From NCBI RefSeq assembly GCF_004799495.1, contig NZ_SSMY01000002.1:186001-250000 (forward strand): a DNA stretch of 64,000 nucleotides. The letters are read 5' to 3'. The stretch comes from Sphingomonas sp. Its GTDB lineage: Bacteria; Pseudomonadota; Alphaproteobacteria; Sphingomonadales; Sphingomonadaceae. The notes under the pieces were generated by a model, which searched no databases, was not told the origin of the DNA, and was given only the letters and a program-made list of their open reading frames with translations. The stretch's first letter is position 1. Each line of letters begins with the position of its first letter. Shown in pieces: positions 52,147 through 61,259 of the stretch. The translations under genes and the position numbers were made by a program.

Positions 52147-52229
52147 GCGGCGCCAGCCCGCCCCCCCACCCGGCTTCCCACAAGGTATCCTGAAATGGGA
52201 GGCCGGGTGGGGGAGCGGGCTGGTGCCGC
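52147..52229. repeat. Long imperfect palindrome (about 30-bp arms)
   Basis: The left arm from 52147 (with CCAGCCCG at 52153-52160) pairs with the right arm ending at 52229, with CCCACCCGGC facing GCCGGGTGGG; the centre is CAAGGTATCCTGAAA. The two arms match over about 33 positions with a few mismatches. It differs in sequence from the GCGAAAGC family and is one of several palindrome types in this window. Confidence 0.75.
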
Positions 52230-52441
52230 CACTCGCCGAGAGGTGAGCAAAATAAAAAAGCGGGCCGCGACGGCCCCCCGACCGCGCGACCCGCACTGTA
52301 CGACCCGAAGGATTTCCGCGCGATTTGCCGCGCTTCTTTCCGTTCGATTCCACGCCCTTACACAAAGGCAAACAGCGATGCGTTGACGAAATGCATCGAG
52401 CTGCCCAAAATGGGTATCTCTCGGGGGCGAGGGGAATTGAG
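52230..52441. other. Intergenic stretch before the winged-helix gene
   Basis: I see no gene. It includes AAAATAAAAAAGCGGGCC, a possible poly-A end of a leftward terminator with GGGCCGCGACGGCCC, and then an A/T-rich lead-in to the downstream gene. Confidence 0.4.
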
Positions 52442-52936
52442 ATGGCCTCTGGCGATCGAGTCGCAACCGTTCCCGACCGGATGAGCGCGCATTGGCGCGC
52501 GGCGATCTTTCCCCTGCTCAACCTGTTCCTCGCGATGCACCGATCGCTGTCGGAGCATGAGGACATGACCCCGTCGGTGCTCGTGATCTATGTCACCGTG
52601 TGCGTCGGCAACATCCAGAAGCTGATGCGCGAGCGCAACGTGCCCACCGACTATATCGCGACCGCCGTGCTGCCGCGCGAATGGGTCGTGCCGATGTCGC
52701 GCAGCGCGATCGCCGCCGCGACCGGGCTGGCGCGCGAGACGGTGCGGCGGCATGTCGGGCTATTGATCGAGCGCGGGCTGCTGATCGACGACCCGCGCGG
52801 CGGCGTGACGATCGTGCCTGGCGCGATCCAGGATCGCGGGTACGAGCCGCTGCTCGAAAAGCTGCTCACCGAATTCGCGCGCACGGGCGAGGCGCTGCTG
52901 CGCGCCGAGGTGATCGAGGTGCGGCCCGCTAGCTGA
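52442..52936 (+). CDS. Helix-turn-helix regulator of unknown family
   Basis: A 164-residue cytoplasmic protein. A hydrophobic helical first half (about 12-55) is followed by a winged-helix segment (about 82-122): SRSAIAAATGLARETVRRHVGLLIERGLLIDD, the usual helix-turn-helix with the wing DPRGGVTIVPG. The architecture recalls Crp/GntR-type DNA-binding domains attached to a short helical part, but I cannot name the family. GAGGGG seven bases before the ATG supports the start at 52442. It converges with, and overlaps by 8 bp, the next gene. Confidence 0.72.
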   Translation: MASGDRVATVPDRMSAHWRAAIFPLLNLFLAMHRSLSEHEDMTPSVLVIYVTVCVGNIQKLMRERNVPTDYIATAVLPREWVVPMSRSAIAAATGLARETVRRHVGLLIERGLLIDDPRGGVTIVPGAIQDRGYEPLLEKLLTEFARTGEALLRAEVIEVRPAS

Positions 52937-53231
52937 GGAGCCGGGGCGCCTCTCTGGCGAGCTTCGCGCGCAATTTGTCGGCGAACAAGGCGAAGAACGG
53001 CGGCAGGTCGACGGTTGCGATCACGCGGTCGGCGCGAACGTCGAGCCGGCTCGCGATCCGCTGCCCCATCGCGGCGACGGTGAAGTGCAGCACATCGCGA
53101 TCCCAGCGATGATCGGTCACCGTCCCGCCGGGGACCGCGCCGGCGAGCTTGCCCATCCCGCTTTCGACTCGCCGCCGCGCCTCGGCGAGGCCGAGCTTGT
53201 GCGGCACGTTGACGGTGATCGGCTCGCTCAT
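52929..53231 (-). CDS. Polyhydroxyalkanoic acid system (PHA_gran_rgn) family protein
   Basis: A 100-residue alpha+beta protein fitting the family annotated as polyhydroxyalkanoic acid system protein: [24 protein letters not shown] at the N-terminus, a core [29 protein letters not shown] and [21 protein letters not shown]. Its actual role is unproven; no PHA synthase gene is in the window. The ATG overlaps the stop of the upstream glyoxalase-fold gene. Confidence 0.75.
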   Translation of the reverse strand: MSEPITVNVPHKLGLAEARRRVESGMGKLAGAVPGGTVTDHRWDRDVLHFTVAAMGQRIASRLDVRADRVIATVDLPPFFALFADKLRAKLAREAPRLLS

Positions 53232-53644
53232 TTGGCGAACAACATCGAATCGTCGGCGAACGCCTTGAACTCGAGCGCGTTGCCGCTGGGGTCGCAAAAG
53301 AACATCGTCGCCTGCTCGCCCGGCTGGCCGGCGAAACGGATGTGCGGTTCGATCCCGAACGCTACGCCGGCGGCCGCGACGCGGTCAGCCAGTGCGCGCC
53401 AGTCCGCCATCCTGAGCACGACGCCGAAATGCGGCACCGGGACATCGTGGCCGTCGACCGGATTCGACACCGCGACCGGCTGTGCGGCGGGATCGAGGTG
53501 CGCGACGATCTGATGCCCGAACAGGTCGAAATCGATCCACGTCTCGGCACTGCGCCCTTCGGGACAGCCCAGCGTGCCGCCATAGAAGGCGCGCGCAGCG
53601 GCGAGGTCGTGGACCGGGAAAGCGAGATGGAATGGGCGAAGCAT
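53228..53644 (-). CDS. VOC-superfamily (glyoxalase/bleomycin-resistance fold) protein
   Basis: A 138-residue vicinal-oxygen-chelate protein. [23 protein letters not shown] opens the first beta-alpha-beta-beta-beta unit, metal-ligand positions are His7, His44 region (GHQIVAHL), PHFGVVL and the C-terminal glutamate in NALEFKAF. It resembles a predicted lactoylglutathione lyase-like enzyme. It is followed by the PHA-family gene with an ATGA overlap. Substrate unknown. Confidence 0.84.
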   Translation of the reverse strand: MLRPFHLAFPVHDLAAARAFYGGTLGCPEGRSAETWIDFDLFGHQIVAHLDPAAQPVAVSNPVDGHDVPVPHFGVVLRMADWRALADRVAAAGVAFGIEPHIRFAGQPGEQATMFFCDPSGNALEFKAFADDSMLFAK

Positions 53645-53690
53645 CGCCGGGGCCTAGCAAATAGCGGCAATCCCCGCGATAGCCCGCACG

Positions 53691-55262
53691 ATGCGCGCGT
53701 TTCGCTTTCTTCTTCCCGTCGCGCTTGGCGCAATCTCCGCGCTCGGCTTCCCGCCGTGGAATGCCCTGCCCGCGACGCTGATCGCGTTCGCCGTCTGGCT
53801 TCACCTGATCCACGAAGCTCCGACGCTGCGCCGCGTGCTCGGGATCGGCTGGTTGTTCGGGGTCGGGCATTTCTGCGTCGCCAATGCGTGGATCCAGCAG
53901 CCGTTCGAATATCAGGACGCGATGCCGCACTGGCTCGGTTATGGCGCAGTGCTGGCGTTGTCGCTGTATCTCGCGATCTATCCGATGCTCGCGGCCGGCC
54001 TCGCGTGGCGGCTCGCCAGCCCGGCGGCGAAGGGAGACTCCGCTCCCACGGCCGACGCGGCATTCGTGCTGGTCGCGGGCGCGGGATGGACGATCGCCGA
54101 ATATCTGCGCGGGACGATCCTCAGCGGCTATCCATGGGACCCGCTGTCACTCGTACTGATCCCGCACGACCTGGCGCAGCCTGCATGGCTCATCGGGACC
54201 TATGCTCTGTCCGGGCTGGTCGTCGTCGCGAGCGGCGCGCTGATGCTGCTCGTTCGCGGCCGCTGGAAGCTCGCCGTGATCGGCGCAGCGATGTTTGCCG
54301 CGCTCACGCTCGCCTCGACCGACCGCTGCCGGATCGCCACGTGCGTGCCGCAGCCGCCCGCACGCCAGATGCTCCGCGTCGTCCAACCCAACCTGCCCGA
54401 GGAGGAGCGTCCGACGGAGGCTTATGCGGAGAACAATTTCCGCGCGCTCGCCAGGCTGTCGCGCCGCACCGACGCCTCCGGCCCGCCGCGCCTGCTGTTC
54501 TGGCCCGAGGGCGCGATCCGCTTCCCGCTCGAGGATGGCTACCCGGCCTATGTCTACATGGACATGGGCAGCGCGACGATGGCGCGCATCCGGATGGGCG
54601 CACTACTCGGCGATAACGACGCGATCCTGACCGGCGCACAGACGCTGAAGTTCAACGCTTCCGAAGACGTGACCGCCGCGACCAATTCGATCGTGCTCGC
54701 CGGTCCCGACGCGCGGCTGCACGGGCGCTACGACAAGGCACACCTCGTCCCCTTCGGCGAATACCTCCCGATGCGCCCGTTGCTCGAGCGGCTCGGCCTG
54801 TCGCGGCTGGTGCCGGGCGACGTCGACTTCATCCCCGGCCCGGGCCCGCGCACGATGGCGGTGCCCGGGTTCGGCAAGGTCGGCATGCTGATCTGCTACG
54901 AAGTGATCTTCTCGGGTGCCACGGTCGATCCCGCCGACCGCCCCGATTTCCTGTTCAACCCGTCGAACGACGCGTGGTTCGGCGATCTCGGCCCGCCCGC
55001 GCACCTCGCCCAGGCCCAGCTGCGCGCGATCGAGGAAGGGTTGCCGGTGATCCGGTCGACGCCGACCGGCATTTCCGCAATCATCGCCGCCGACGGGCGC
55101 ATCATCGATTCGATCGCGCTCCACAAAACCGGCGCGATCGAAGCGCCGATCCCGCCGCGCTTCGCCCCCACCGCCTTCTCCCGCCTCGGCAATTGGATGG
55201 TCGGGCTCGTTTCGGCGCTTCTGTTGCTGACGGCGATTGCCATTCGGCGGCGCGCCCGCTAG
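53691..55262 (+). CDS. lnt: Apolipoprotein N-acyltransferase
   Basis: A 523-residue inner-membrane enzyme that N-acylates lipoproteins in the final maturation step. About seven hydrophobic helices precede the nitrilase-like periplasmic domain. The catalytic triad is Glu273 (WPEGAIRF), Lys349 ([11 protein letters not shown]) and Cys402 (LICYEVIF). A last helix closes the protein. In relatives it directly follows corC; here the katG block intervenes. metK starts 80 bp downstream. Confidence 0.95.
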   Translation: MRAFRFLLPVALGAISALGFPPWNALPATLIAFAVWLHLIHEAPTLRRVLGIGWLFGVGHFCVANAWIQQPFEYQDAMPHWLGYGAVLALSLYLAIYPMLAAGLAWRLASPAAKGDSAPTADAAFVLVAGAGWTIAEYLRGTILSGYPWDPLSLVLIPHDLAQPAWLIGTYALSGLVVVASGALMLLVRGRWKLAVIGAAMFAALTLASTDRCRIATCVPQPPARQMLRVVQPNLPEEERPTEAYAENNFRALARLSRRTDASGPPRLLFWPEGAIRFPLEDGYPAYVYMDMGSATMARIRMGALLGDNDAILTGAQTLKFNASEDVTAATNSIVLAGPDARLHGRYDKAHLVPFGEYLPMRPLLERLGLSRLVPGDVDFIPGPGPRTMAVPGFGKVGMLICYEVIFSGATVDPADRPDFLFNPSNDAWFGDLGPPAHLAQAQLRAIEEGLPVIRSTPTGISAIIAADGRIIDSIALHKTGAIEAPIPPRFAPTAFSRLGNWMVGLVSALLLLTAIAIRRRAR

Positions 55263-55274
55263 GGGACGCATCCA

Positions 55275-55296
55275 CATATAAGGAAAGCTTTATATG
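55275..55296. promoter_or_regulatory. Palindrome upstream of metK, candidate SAM-cycle operator
   Basis: CATATAA (55275-55281) and TTATATG (55290-55296) are perfect inverted 7-mers separated by 8 bp containing GAAAGC. The site lies 47 bp before metK. ATATAA-type palindromes before SAM-cycle genes are targets of ArsR-type SahR/SamR regulators in proteobacteria; assignment here is inference. Confidence 0.5.
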
Positions 55297-55342
55297 GGCA
55301 TGGCAACGGCCCGCTTTCCGGCTCCACACAAGAGGAAAACTC

Positions 55343-56554
55343 ATGCGTTCCGATTATCTCTTCACGTCCGAATCGGTCAGCGAAGGCCATCCCGACAAGG
55401 TCTCCGACCAGATCAGCGACGCGATCGTCGACCTGTTTCTGTCGAAGGACCCCGAAGCGCGCATCGCGTGCGAGACGCTGACCACCACGCAGTTGGTCGT
55501 GCTCGCCGGTGAAATCCGTGGGCGCGGGATCATGGACGAGGATGGCAACTGGGCGCCGGGCGTCAAGGAAGAGGTCGAGAAGACCGTGCGCGAGACCGTT
55601 CGCCGCATCGGCTACGAGCAGGACGGCTTCCACTGGGAAACGCTACGCTTCGAGAACAATCTGCACCCGCAATCGGCGCACATCGCGCAGGGCGTAGACG
55701 CGTCGGGCAACAAGGACGAAGGTGCCGGCGACCAGGGCATCATGTTCGGTTTCGCGTGCGACGAGACCCCCGACCTGATGCCGGCGACACTCTATTACAG
55801 CCACAAGATCCTCGAGCGCATGGCCGCCGACCGCCACTCGGGCGTGGCGCCGTTCCTCGAACCCGACACCAAGAGCCAGGTCACGCTGAAGTTCGAAGGC
55901 GGCAAGCCGGTCGCGGCGACTGCGGTCGTCGTCTCGACCCAGCACGGCAAGGGCTATGACGAGGGCGACAAGGAAGCCGAGCTGCATTCCTACGTGAAGC
56001 AAGTCGTCGCCGACGTGATCCCGCAAGGGCTGCTGAGCGACGCGACCGAATATCACATCAATCCGACCGGCAGCTTTGAGATCGGCGGACCCGATGGCGA
56101 CGCTGGCCTGACCGGGCGCAAGATCATCGTCGACACCTACGGCGGCGCCGCCCCGCACGGCGGCGGCGCGTTCAGCGGCAAGGACCCGACCAAGGTCGAC
56201 CGCTCGGCCGCGTACATCACGCGCTATCTCGCGAAGAACATCGTCGCCGCCGGCCTCGCCAAGCGCGTGACGATCCAGCTGGCGTACGCGATCGGCGTGT
56301 CGAAGCCGCTGTCGCTCTATGTCGACACGCACGGCACGGGCAGCGTCGACGACGCGGCGATCGAGCAGGCCATCGCCGGCCTCGACAAGCTCGGCGGCCT
56401 GACCCCGCGCGGCATCCGCACGCACCTCGGCCTCAACAAGCCGATCTACGAAAAGACCGCAGCCTACGGCCATTTCGGCCGCAAGGCGGAAGGCGATTTC
56501 TTCCCGTGGGAGCGCACCGATCTGGTCGATGACCTGAAAGCCGCGCTGGCCTGA
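55343..56554 (+). CDS. metK: S-adenosylmethionine synthase
   Basis: A 403-residue enzyme making SAM from methionine and [21 protein letters not shown] holds the His16 and Asp18 catalytic pair, [12 protein letters not shown] the flexible loop region, and [25 protein letters not shown] the substrate signature. Residues match the family along its length. AGAGGAAAA before the ATG at 55343 is the ribosome site. An ATATAA palindrome upstream suggests repression by SAM status. Confidence 0.97.
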   Translation: MRSDYLFTSESVSEGHPDKVSDQISDAIVDLFLSKDPEARIACETLTTTQLVVLAGEIRGRGIMDEDGNWAPGVKEEVEKTVRETVRRIGYEQDGFHWETLRFENNLHPQSAHIAQGVDASGNKDEGAGDQGIMFGFACDETPDLMPATLYYSHKILERMAADRHSGVAPFLEPDTKSQVTLKFEGGKPVAATAVVVSTQHGKGYDEGDKEAELHSYVKQVVADVIPQGLLSDATEYHINPTGSFEIGGPDGDAGLTGRKIIVDTYGGAAPHGGGAFSGKDPTKVDRSAAYITRYLAKNIVAAGLAKRVTIQLAYAIGVSKPLSLYVDTHGTGSVDDAAIEQAIAGLDKLGGLTPRGIRTHLGLNKPIYEKTAAYGHFGRKAEGDFFPWERTDLVDDLKAALA

Positions 56555-56574
56555 TCGGATCGACCGACGGATCG

Positions 56575-56602
56575 AGGGCCGGGAGCGATCCCGGCCCTTT
56601 TT
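56575..56602 (+). terminator. Rho-independent terminator after metK
   Basis: GGGCCGGGA (56576-56584) pairs with TCCCGGCCC (56589-56597) around a GCGA tetraloop and is followed by TTTTTC. It is the cleanest terminator in the window. Confidence 0.92.
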
Positions 56603-56662
56603 CTATGCCCGCTTGCATTTCCCCTGCGGTCCCGTAGCGTCGGACGTGAGAGGGGAAACTCG

Positions 56663-57691
56663 ATGCTTATCAAATCGTTGGTTGCCGCTGCCCTGTTGGC
56701 TTCGGTTACCGCCGCCCCGGCTGTCGCGCAGCAGCGAACGCTGTCCGTCCAGGCGGGCGCGGCGTGGACGCATGTCCAGACCGGCGTCACGCTGCCCGCG
56801 ACCCTCATCGGTATTCCGCGCGACGCCGTCACCGACAATAGCGCCAAGGAGATCGATGTGGCGGCGGCCTACGGCAACGGCGCCGCGACCACCGTCACGC
56901 TATACGTCTTCCGGCCCGCACTAACGAGCGTGCCGGTCTGGTTCGACCGGTCCGAAACCCAAATCCTGCTGCGCGACATCTACGCCAACCCGACCGCGCC
57001 GGCACCGGTTGCGGCATTTGCACCGCCGCGCAGTGCCGCCGCGTCCGGGCTACGCCGCATCTATGTCCCGGGGCGCGGCCCGTACAAATCGACCGGCCTT
57101 GCCATGATGCCGCTCGGCGACTGGCTGGTCGTGGTACGGATCAGTTCGCAGCAACTCGATGCGGCGGCGCTCGATGCGAAGCTGAGCGAGGTGATCGCGG
57201 CGCTCGGCTGGCCGGATCGTGTCGCCGATACGCTTGCGGCAGCCCCGGTCGCACCCTGCGCCACACCGCTCGCCTACGCCAAGAACGCCAAGCTGAAGGC
57301 CCCCGATATGACCGATGCGCTGCTCGGCGCGACGCTGGCGACAATTCAGCCTGATCCCAAGGAGGTCGCGAAAGCGACGCCGGTCACCTGGTGCCGTGAG
57401 GGCGAAGCGACGTCGCAATACGGTGTCTACCGCGCGAACGGCGATGCCACGGGCTATTCGATCGCGATGGGCGACGCGGGGGCGGCGATCTCCGTCTGGC
57501 CTGCCCTCGACCTGGGCAAGGGCAAACCCGGCTATCAGTTGAGCCTCGGCCTGCTCGACCGCACGTTGATCTTTCCGTCGTTCGACAAACTGCCCGCGCC
57601 GGCAGCGGCCGTATCGGCAGTGACGAGCAACAATCCAATCTCCTCGACCGAGCGCGGCAGCAAGAACATCGTCATCACCACCGGCAAATAA
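56663..57691 (+). CDS. Secreted protein of unknown function
   Basis: A 342-residue exported protein. Signal peptide 1-23 (ending AVAQ). The rest is beta-rich with alternating hydrophobic strands (AAAYGNGAATTVTLYVFRP, GDWLVVVRISSQQ) and two cysteines near 196 and 242 that could form a disulfide. No catalytic motif or named family is recognised. GAGAGGGGAAA precedes the ATG at 56663. It stands between metK and trmB as its own unit; the C-terminal 20 residues are Ser/Asn-rich. Confidence 0.75.
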   Translation: MLIKSLVAAALLASVTAAPAVAQQRTLSVQAGAAWTHVQTGVTLPATLIGIPRDAVTDNSAKEIDVAAAYGNGAATTVTLYVFRPALTSVPVWFDRSETQILLRDIYANPTAPAPVAAFAPPRSAAASGLRRIYVPGRGPYKSTGLAMMPLGDWLVVVRISSQQLDAAALDAKLSEVIAALGWPDRVADTLAAAPVAPCATPLAYAKNAKLKAPDMTDALLGATLATIQPDPKEVAKATPVTWCREGEATSQYGVYRANGDATGYSIAMGDAGAAISVWPALDLGKGKPGYQLSLGLLDRTLIFPSFDKLPAPAAAVSAVTSNNPISSTERGSKNIVITTGK

Positions 57692-57736
57692 CGGGAATTT
57701 GCGCGGCGACGTCCGCTCGCGTAGCGGACGCACGCC

Positions 57737-58417
57737 ATGAACGACCCGACCACGATCCGCCGCCTGTACGGCCGCCGCCAGGGACACAAATTGCGTCCGG
57801 GCCAGGCGTCGCTGGTCGAGGAATTGCTGCCCGCGATCAGCGTGCCCGAAACCGGTCCGATCGATGCGCGCGCGCTGTTCGGCGACAAGCGCCCACTCGA
57901 GCTCGAGATCGGCTTCGGCGCGGGGGAGCACCTCGCGGCACAGGCCGCCGCGCGTCCCGGTCATGGCTTCATCGGGTGCGAGCCGTTCCTCAACGGCGTG
58001 GTCGGGGCGCTCAAACATGTCCGCGACGGACGCCTCGACAATGTCCGGCTCCACATGGGTGATGCGCTCGACGTGGTCGAGCGGCTGCCCGATGCGAGCC
58101 TCGAGCGCGTCTACCTGCTCCACCCCGATCCCTGGCCCAAGGCGCGGCACGCCAAGCGGCGGATGGTCAACGACGGCCCGCTCGACCTGATCGCCGCAAA
58201 GCTCAAGCCCGGCGGCGAGTTCCGGCTCGGCACCGACGACCCGACCTATTGCCGCTGGTCGATGATGGTGATGAACCGCCGCCGCGATTTCGCATGGCTC
58301 GCGAAGGACGCGCGCGACTTCCTCACCCGCCCCGCCGACTGGCCCGAAACGCGCTACGAGCGCAAGGCGCGGCGCCATGGCCACGAAGTGTGGTATTTTC
58401 GCTACCGCCGCGAGTGA
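57737..58417 (+). CDS. trmB: tRNA (guanine-N7-)-methyltransferase
   Basis: A 226-residue SAM enzyme that makes m7G46 in tRNA. The SAM loop LELEIGFGAGEHLAAQAAA, the acidic loop GCEPFLNGVVGALK, VYLLHPDPWPKARHAKRRMV (the PDPWPKxRHxKRR signature) and GTDDPTYCRWSMM are all present. An RLYGRRQGHKLRPGQ segment at the N-terminus is typical. Its usual neighbour metK is separated only by the secreted-protein gene. Confidence 0.95.
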   Translation: MNDPTTIRRLYGRRQGHKLRPGQASLVEELLPAISVPETGPIDARALFGDKRPLELEIGFGAGEHLAAQAAARPGHGFIGCEPFLNGVVGALKHVRDGRLDNVRLHMGDALDVVERLPDASLERVYLLHPDPWPKARHAKRRMVNDGPLDLIAAKLKPGGEFRLGTDDPTYCRWSMMVMNRRRDFAWLAKDARDFLTRPADWPETRYERKARRHGHEVWYFRYRRE

Positions 58418-58437
58418 TTGCGTAATACCATCGCATC

Positions 58438-59247
58438 ATGACCGCGCGCCGCAGCAAGCCGAGCTTCGCCAGCCTGCTCCGTTCCGCGTCGCGGCGCGAG
58501 GAAGAGGAAGCGCCCGAACCGTTGCCCCTCCCCGGCGCGGATGGTTCGTTTCATGTCGATCCGGCGCGGGTGCGATTGTGGAACGGGCTGGCCGGACTGA
58601 GCCCCGAGGAATGCCGCGACCGGATCAACGCGATCGTGCGCGACGGTCAGGCCGAGCCGGTGACGGTGCGCCCGGTGTTCGACGACGCGCATTACGAATA
58701 TGAAGTGATCGACGGCGCGCGCGATTACGTTGCGGTGCGGCACCTGCGCGAGACCGCGATCCCCGCGCTCGAACTGCTGGTGCGCGTGGCGCTGGTCGAC
58801 GACGAGGGCGCGGAGCAATTGGCAGGCGCCGGCCGCATGCCCGAGCCGCTGGCGGCGGCGTTCGGCGGCGAAGCAGTACCCGAAGACGTGGCGGCCGATC
58901 TTGCCGCGCGCCTCGATGGGCCACTCGGAGCCCTCATCCTCGCGACCGCCGGGCAGATCGCGCGCGCGCAAGACGCACGGCGCGGCGACGGACTGCCGCC
59001 CTATCCTCCCGCAGAGGTCATGCGGCTGATCGACGCGATCGGCGAGGAGGAGCTGGCGGCTCCCATCGGCGTGTCGCTCGCGATCGCCGGTGCCGACGGC
59101 AAGTCGGTGACGTTCCGGATCGAAGCGGACGATGAACTGCCACCCGACATGCTCGCGCGAATCGTCAAGGCAATGATCGACGGCGCCGCCGCCGACGGCA
59201 TCGCGGTCAGCTGGACGCCCGACCCGAGCGCCGCCACAGACCGCTGA
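58438..59247 (+). CDS. ParB-like domain protein lacking the central HTH
   Basis: A 269-residue protein whose N-terminal half reads like a ParB/RepB nuclease-fold domain: VDPARVRLWNGLAGLSPEECRDRI (38-62), DGQAEPVTVRPV (69-80) and the arginine box as GARDYVAVRHL (93-103), where a normal ParB has GARR. The helix-turn-helix that should follow is missing: the chain passes at about 133 straight to MPEPLAAAFGG, which resembles the region after the HTH in RepB proteins, then to the helical AGQIARAQDARR. It cannot be a standard centromere-binding ParB; a degenerate paralogue or moonlighting factor is more likely. No parA is adjacent. It overlaps the convergent gene by 41 bp. Confidence 0.72.
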   Translation: MTARRSKPSFASLLRSASRREEEEAPEPLPLPGADGSFHVDPARVRLWNGLAGLSPEECRDRINAIVRDGQAEPVTVRPVFDDAHYEYEVIDGARDYVAVRHLRETAIPALELLVRVALVDDEGAEQLAGAGRMPEPLAAAFGGEAVPEDVAADLAARLDGPLGALILATAGQIARAQDARRGDGLPPYPPAEVMRLIDAIGEEELAAPIGVSLAIAGADGKSVTFRIEADDELPPDMLARIVKAMIDGAAADGIAVSWTPDPSAATDR

Positions 59248-60304
59248 GCGTCTTCCCCAGCACCGCCGGAACGCCCGGCCGCAGCAACAGCCAGTCGCGG
59301 ATCGCCGGACCCTTCGTCGCGCCGATCGTGCCCTTGTACCCGCTGTCGCCAGCGCCCCAATCGACCGTCGTCATACCGTCGTAGAGGGCACGCGCGAGGT
59401 TGCGGTAATAGAGTAACTTGCCCGGCGAATGCTTGGCGAAGGCGGGATCGTAGCTGTTGGCGATCGCATATTTGAGGGTGCCGAGGTTGAGGTCGAACGA
59501 GAAGGTCGCGGGCTCGCCGTCGACCGTCAGCAACGCCGCCGACAGCATCTTCGCAATCACCGGATCGGTCGCCGCCTGACGCCAGAACGCGGCGTGCTTG
59601 CCCTTGGTGAACTTGGCATCGGTATCAGCGTGGTCACCGATCCAGCTCTTCTGCTCGACCGCGGCGAGCTGGTCGAACCCACCCGCCAGCAGATCGGCGC
59701 CCGACAGGAACCGCCAGTCCAGCGTGCCGTGCTCGGCGAGGTGCTTTTCGTGGAAGCGATTCTTCTTGAGCGTCGAAGCGCGCGGCCAACCGCCTTCCTC
59801 TGCCTGCGCGGCGACCATGTCGAGCGCGTAGCTGTCGGCAATAAAGCGGTCGATCACCGCCCAGCCGCGCCGTTTCACCGCCGCGATCAGCGCACTGGTC
59901 GCCGGATCGCCGTCGTAGTTCGGTCCGACACGCAGCCCGTTGACCTCCTGCCCGAGCCGATCGACCAGCACGTCGAACGCCGCATCGTCCGCGCCCTCGA
60001 CTGCGGGAAACCCGCGAAACGGCCGGTAACTGCCCGGCACCATCGCCAACCTCGCCGGCCCCGGTCCGAAACTCGCGAATGGCAGCGCGATCACCGGGTC
60101 GCCGTCATTCTCGACGATCAGCGTCCGCGCGCGCAACCCGTAGGCGGCGGTCGCGGCGGCGAACCATTGGTAGCACAGGAAACGGTGGCTCACCGGCGCG
60201 GCCTCCGCCACGCGATCGATCAGCGCCGACAGCCCGTCGAACGCGGTCGCGCGCATGACAGGGGGCAGCCGCTGGAAATCGGCGAGCAGCATCGGCTTAG
60301 TCAT
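59207..60304 (-). CDS. CelD/FemAB-like GNAT acyltransferase
   Basis: A 365-residue protein with two GNAT-like halves of the Acetyltransf_6 (CelD/BcsL) type. RFLCYQWFAAATAAYGLRARTLIVEN lies in the first half and AAFWRQAATDPVIAKMLSAALLTVDGEPATFSFDL with AIANSYDPAFAKHSPGKLLYYRNLARAL in the second; the last is the family's donor-binding signature. Such enzymes take part in exopolysaccharide or peptidoglycan acylation. The ATG at 60304 is used. It converges with the ParB-like gene. Precise substrate unknown. Confidence 0.82.
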   Translation of the reverse strand: MTKPMLLADFQRLPPVMRATAFDGLSALIDRVAEAAPVSHRFLCYQWFAAATAAYGLRARTLIVENDGDPVIALPFASFGPGPARLAMVPGSYRPFRGFPAVEGADDAAFDVLVDRLGQEVNGLRVGPNYDGDPATSALIAAVKRRGWAVIDRFIADSYALDMVAAQAEEGGWPRASTLKKNRFHEKHLAEHGTLDWRFLSGADLLAGGFDQLAAVEQKSWIGDHADTDAKFTKGKHAAFWRQAATDPVIAKMLSAALLTVDGEPATFSFDLNLGTLKYAIANSYDPAFAKHSPGKLLYYRNLARALYDGMTTVDWGAGDSGYKGTIGATKGPAIRDWLLLRPGVPAVLGKTLSGLWRRSGRASS

Positions 60305-60372
60305 GGCCGCGCTGTACCGCCCAGACATTACCAAGCGGTGGAGGGTTTTCACCGCCGCGCGCAACCGCCATC

Positions 60373-60834
60373 ATGTACGCGATGCAAGTCGCCACCGTTT
60401 CGACGATCGCCCAGACGATCCAGCTGTCGCTGTCGCCGGTGTTCATGCTCGCGGGCATATCGGGGCTGCTCAACGTGCTCGCCGGGCGGCTGTCGCGCGT
60501 GGTCGATCGCGCCCGCGCGCTCGAGGCGCTGCACCCGCGCTCGACCGGGCCGGAGCACGACCGGCATGTCTGGGAATTGCGGCTGCTCGACCGGCGCATT
60601 TGGATCATCAACGCCGCGCTGTTCCTTGCGGTGTCGAGCGCGATCATGACGTGCACCGTCGTAGCGCTGCTGTTCGTCGCCGAGCTCGCCGACCTCAAGT
60701 TCGGCACTTATGTCGCGCTGACCTTCATCCTCGCGATGCTGTTCCTGATCGCGTCGCTCGTCGCGTTCATCCTCGAGGTGCGGATGTCGCTGCGCGCGGT
60801 GCACATCCGCGCCGAACTGCTCGAGCACAAATGA
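60373..60834 (+). CDS. DUF2721 membrane protein
   Basis: A 153-residue protein of the DUF2721 family with three hydrophobic segments (about 18-40, 77-100 and 110-135). SLSPVFMLAGISGLLNVLAGRLSRVVDRARALE is the family opening with its charged R-x-x-R-V-x-D-R stretch, and LLDRRIWIINAALFLAVSSAI follows. Function unknown. ATG 60373 or 60382 are alternative starts. It overlaps the next gene by ATGA. Confidence 0.82.
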   Translation: MYAMQVATVSTIAQTIQLSLSPVFMLAGISGLLNVLAGRLSRVVDRARALEALHPRSTGPEHDRHVWELRLLDRRIWIINAALFLAVSSAIMTCTVVALLFVAELADLKFGTYVALTFILAMLFLIASLVAFILEVRMSLRAVHIRAELLEHK

Positions 60835-61259
60835 TCGAAAAGCGCCTGCTCCAGGTCGTCGTCGCAATCGCGTGCCTAGTGCCGCTATCCGTCGGCGGGC
60901 AGAGCATCCTCCACGGCCCACATTTCCTCGGACATCCGCCGGTCATCCCGGTCGATCTCGACAGCCATTTCCGCTACATTTCGGGGATCTTCTTCGCGGT
61001 CGGCATCGCGTTCGCGACGTGCATCCCGGCTATCGAGGCCAAGGGCCCGCGCTTCCGCCTGCTCGGCGCGCTGGTGGTGTGCGGCGGCCTCGCGCGCGTC
61101 GTGTCGCTGCTTTCGGTCGGACCGCCGAGCGCCGGACACATCTTCGGCTTCACGATGGAGCTCGGCGCGGTGCCGCTGCTGATGCTTTGGCAGACCGCCT
61201 TCGCACGCCGTTACTTGGCGGCTTCGACCTCCAGCCCGGCATCGACGCTCGGCAAGTAA
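60831..61259 (+). CDS. DUF4345 membrane protein
   Basis: A 142-residue protein with four hydrophobic segments and the DUF4345 pattern: DLDSHFRYISGIFFAVGIAFATCIPAIE, then LGALVVCGGLARVVSLLSVGPPS. It is coupled to the DUF2721 gene by an ATGA overlap, so the two probably act together in the inner membrane. The end overlaps the convergent amidase gene by 49 bp. Confidence 0.8.
   Translation: MIEKRLLQVVVAIACLVPLSVGGQSILHGPHFLGHPPVIPVDLDSHFRYISGIFFAVGIAFATCIPAIEAKGPRFRLLGALVVCGGLARVVSLLSVGPPSAGHIFGFTMELGAVPLLMLWQTAFARRYLAASTSSPASTLGK

Noticed and set aside
55263-55342. Possible SAM or SAM/SAH riboswitch before metK (AACGGC and TTTCC pairing with GGAAA)
   Set aside because: The supporting stem is too weak and the spacing does not match a SAM/SAH or SAM-II fold; the ATATAA palindrome explains the region better.
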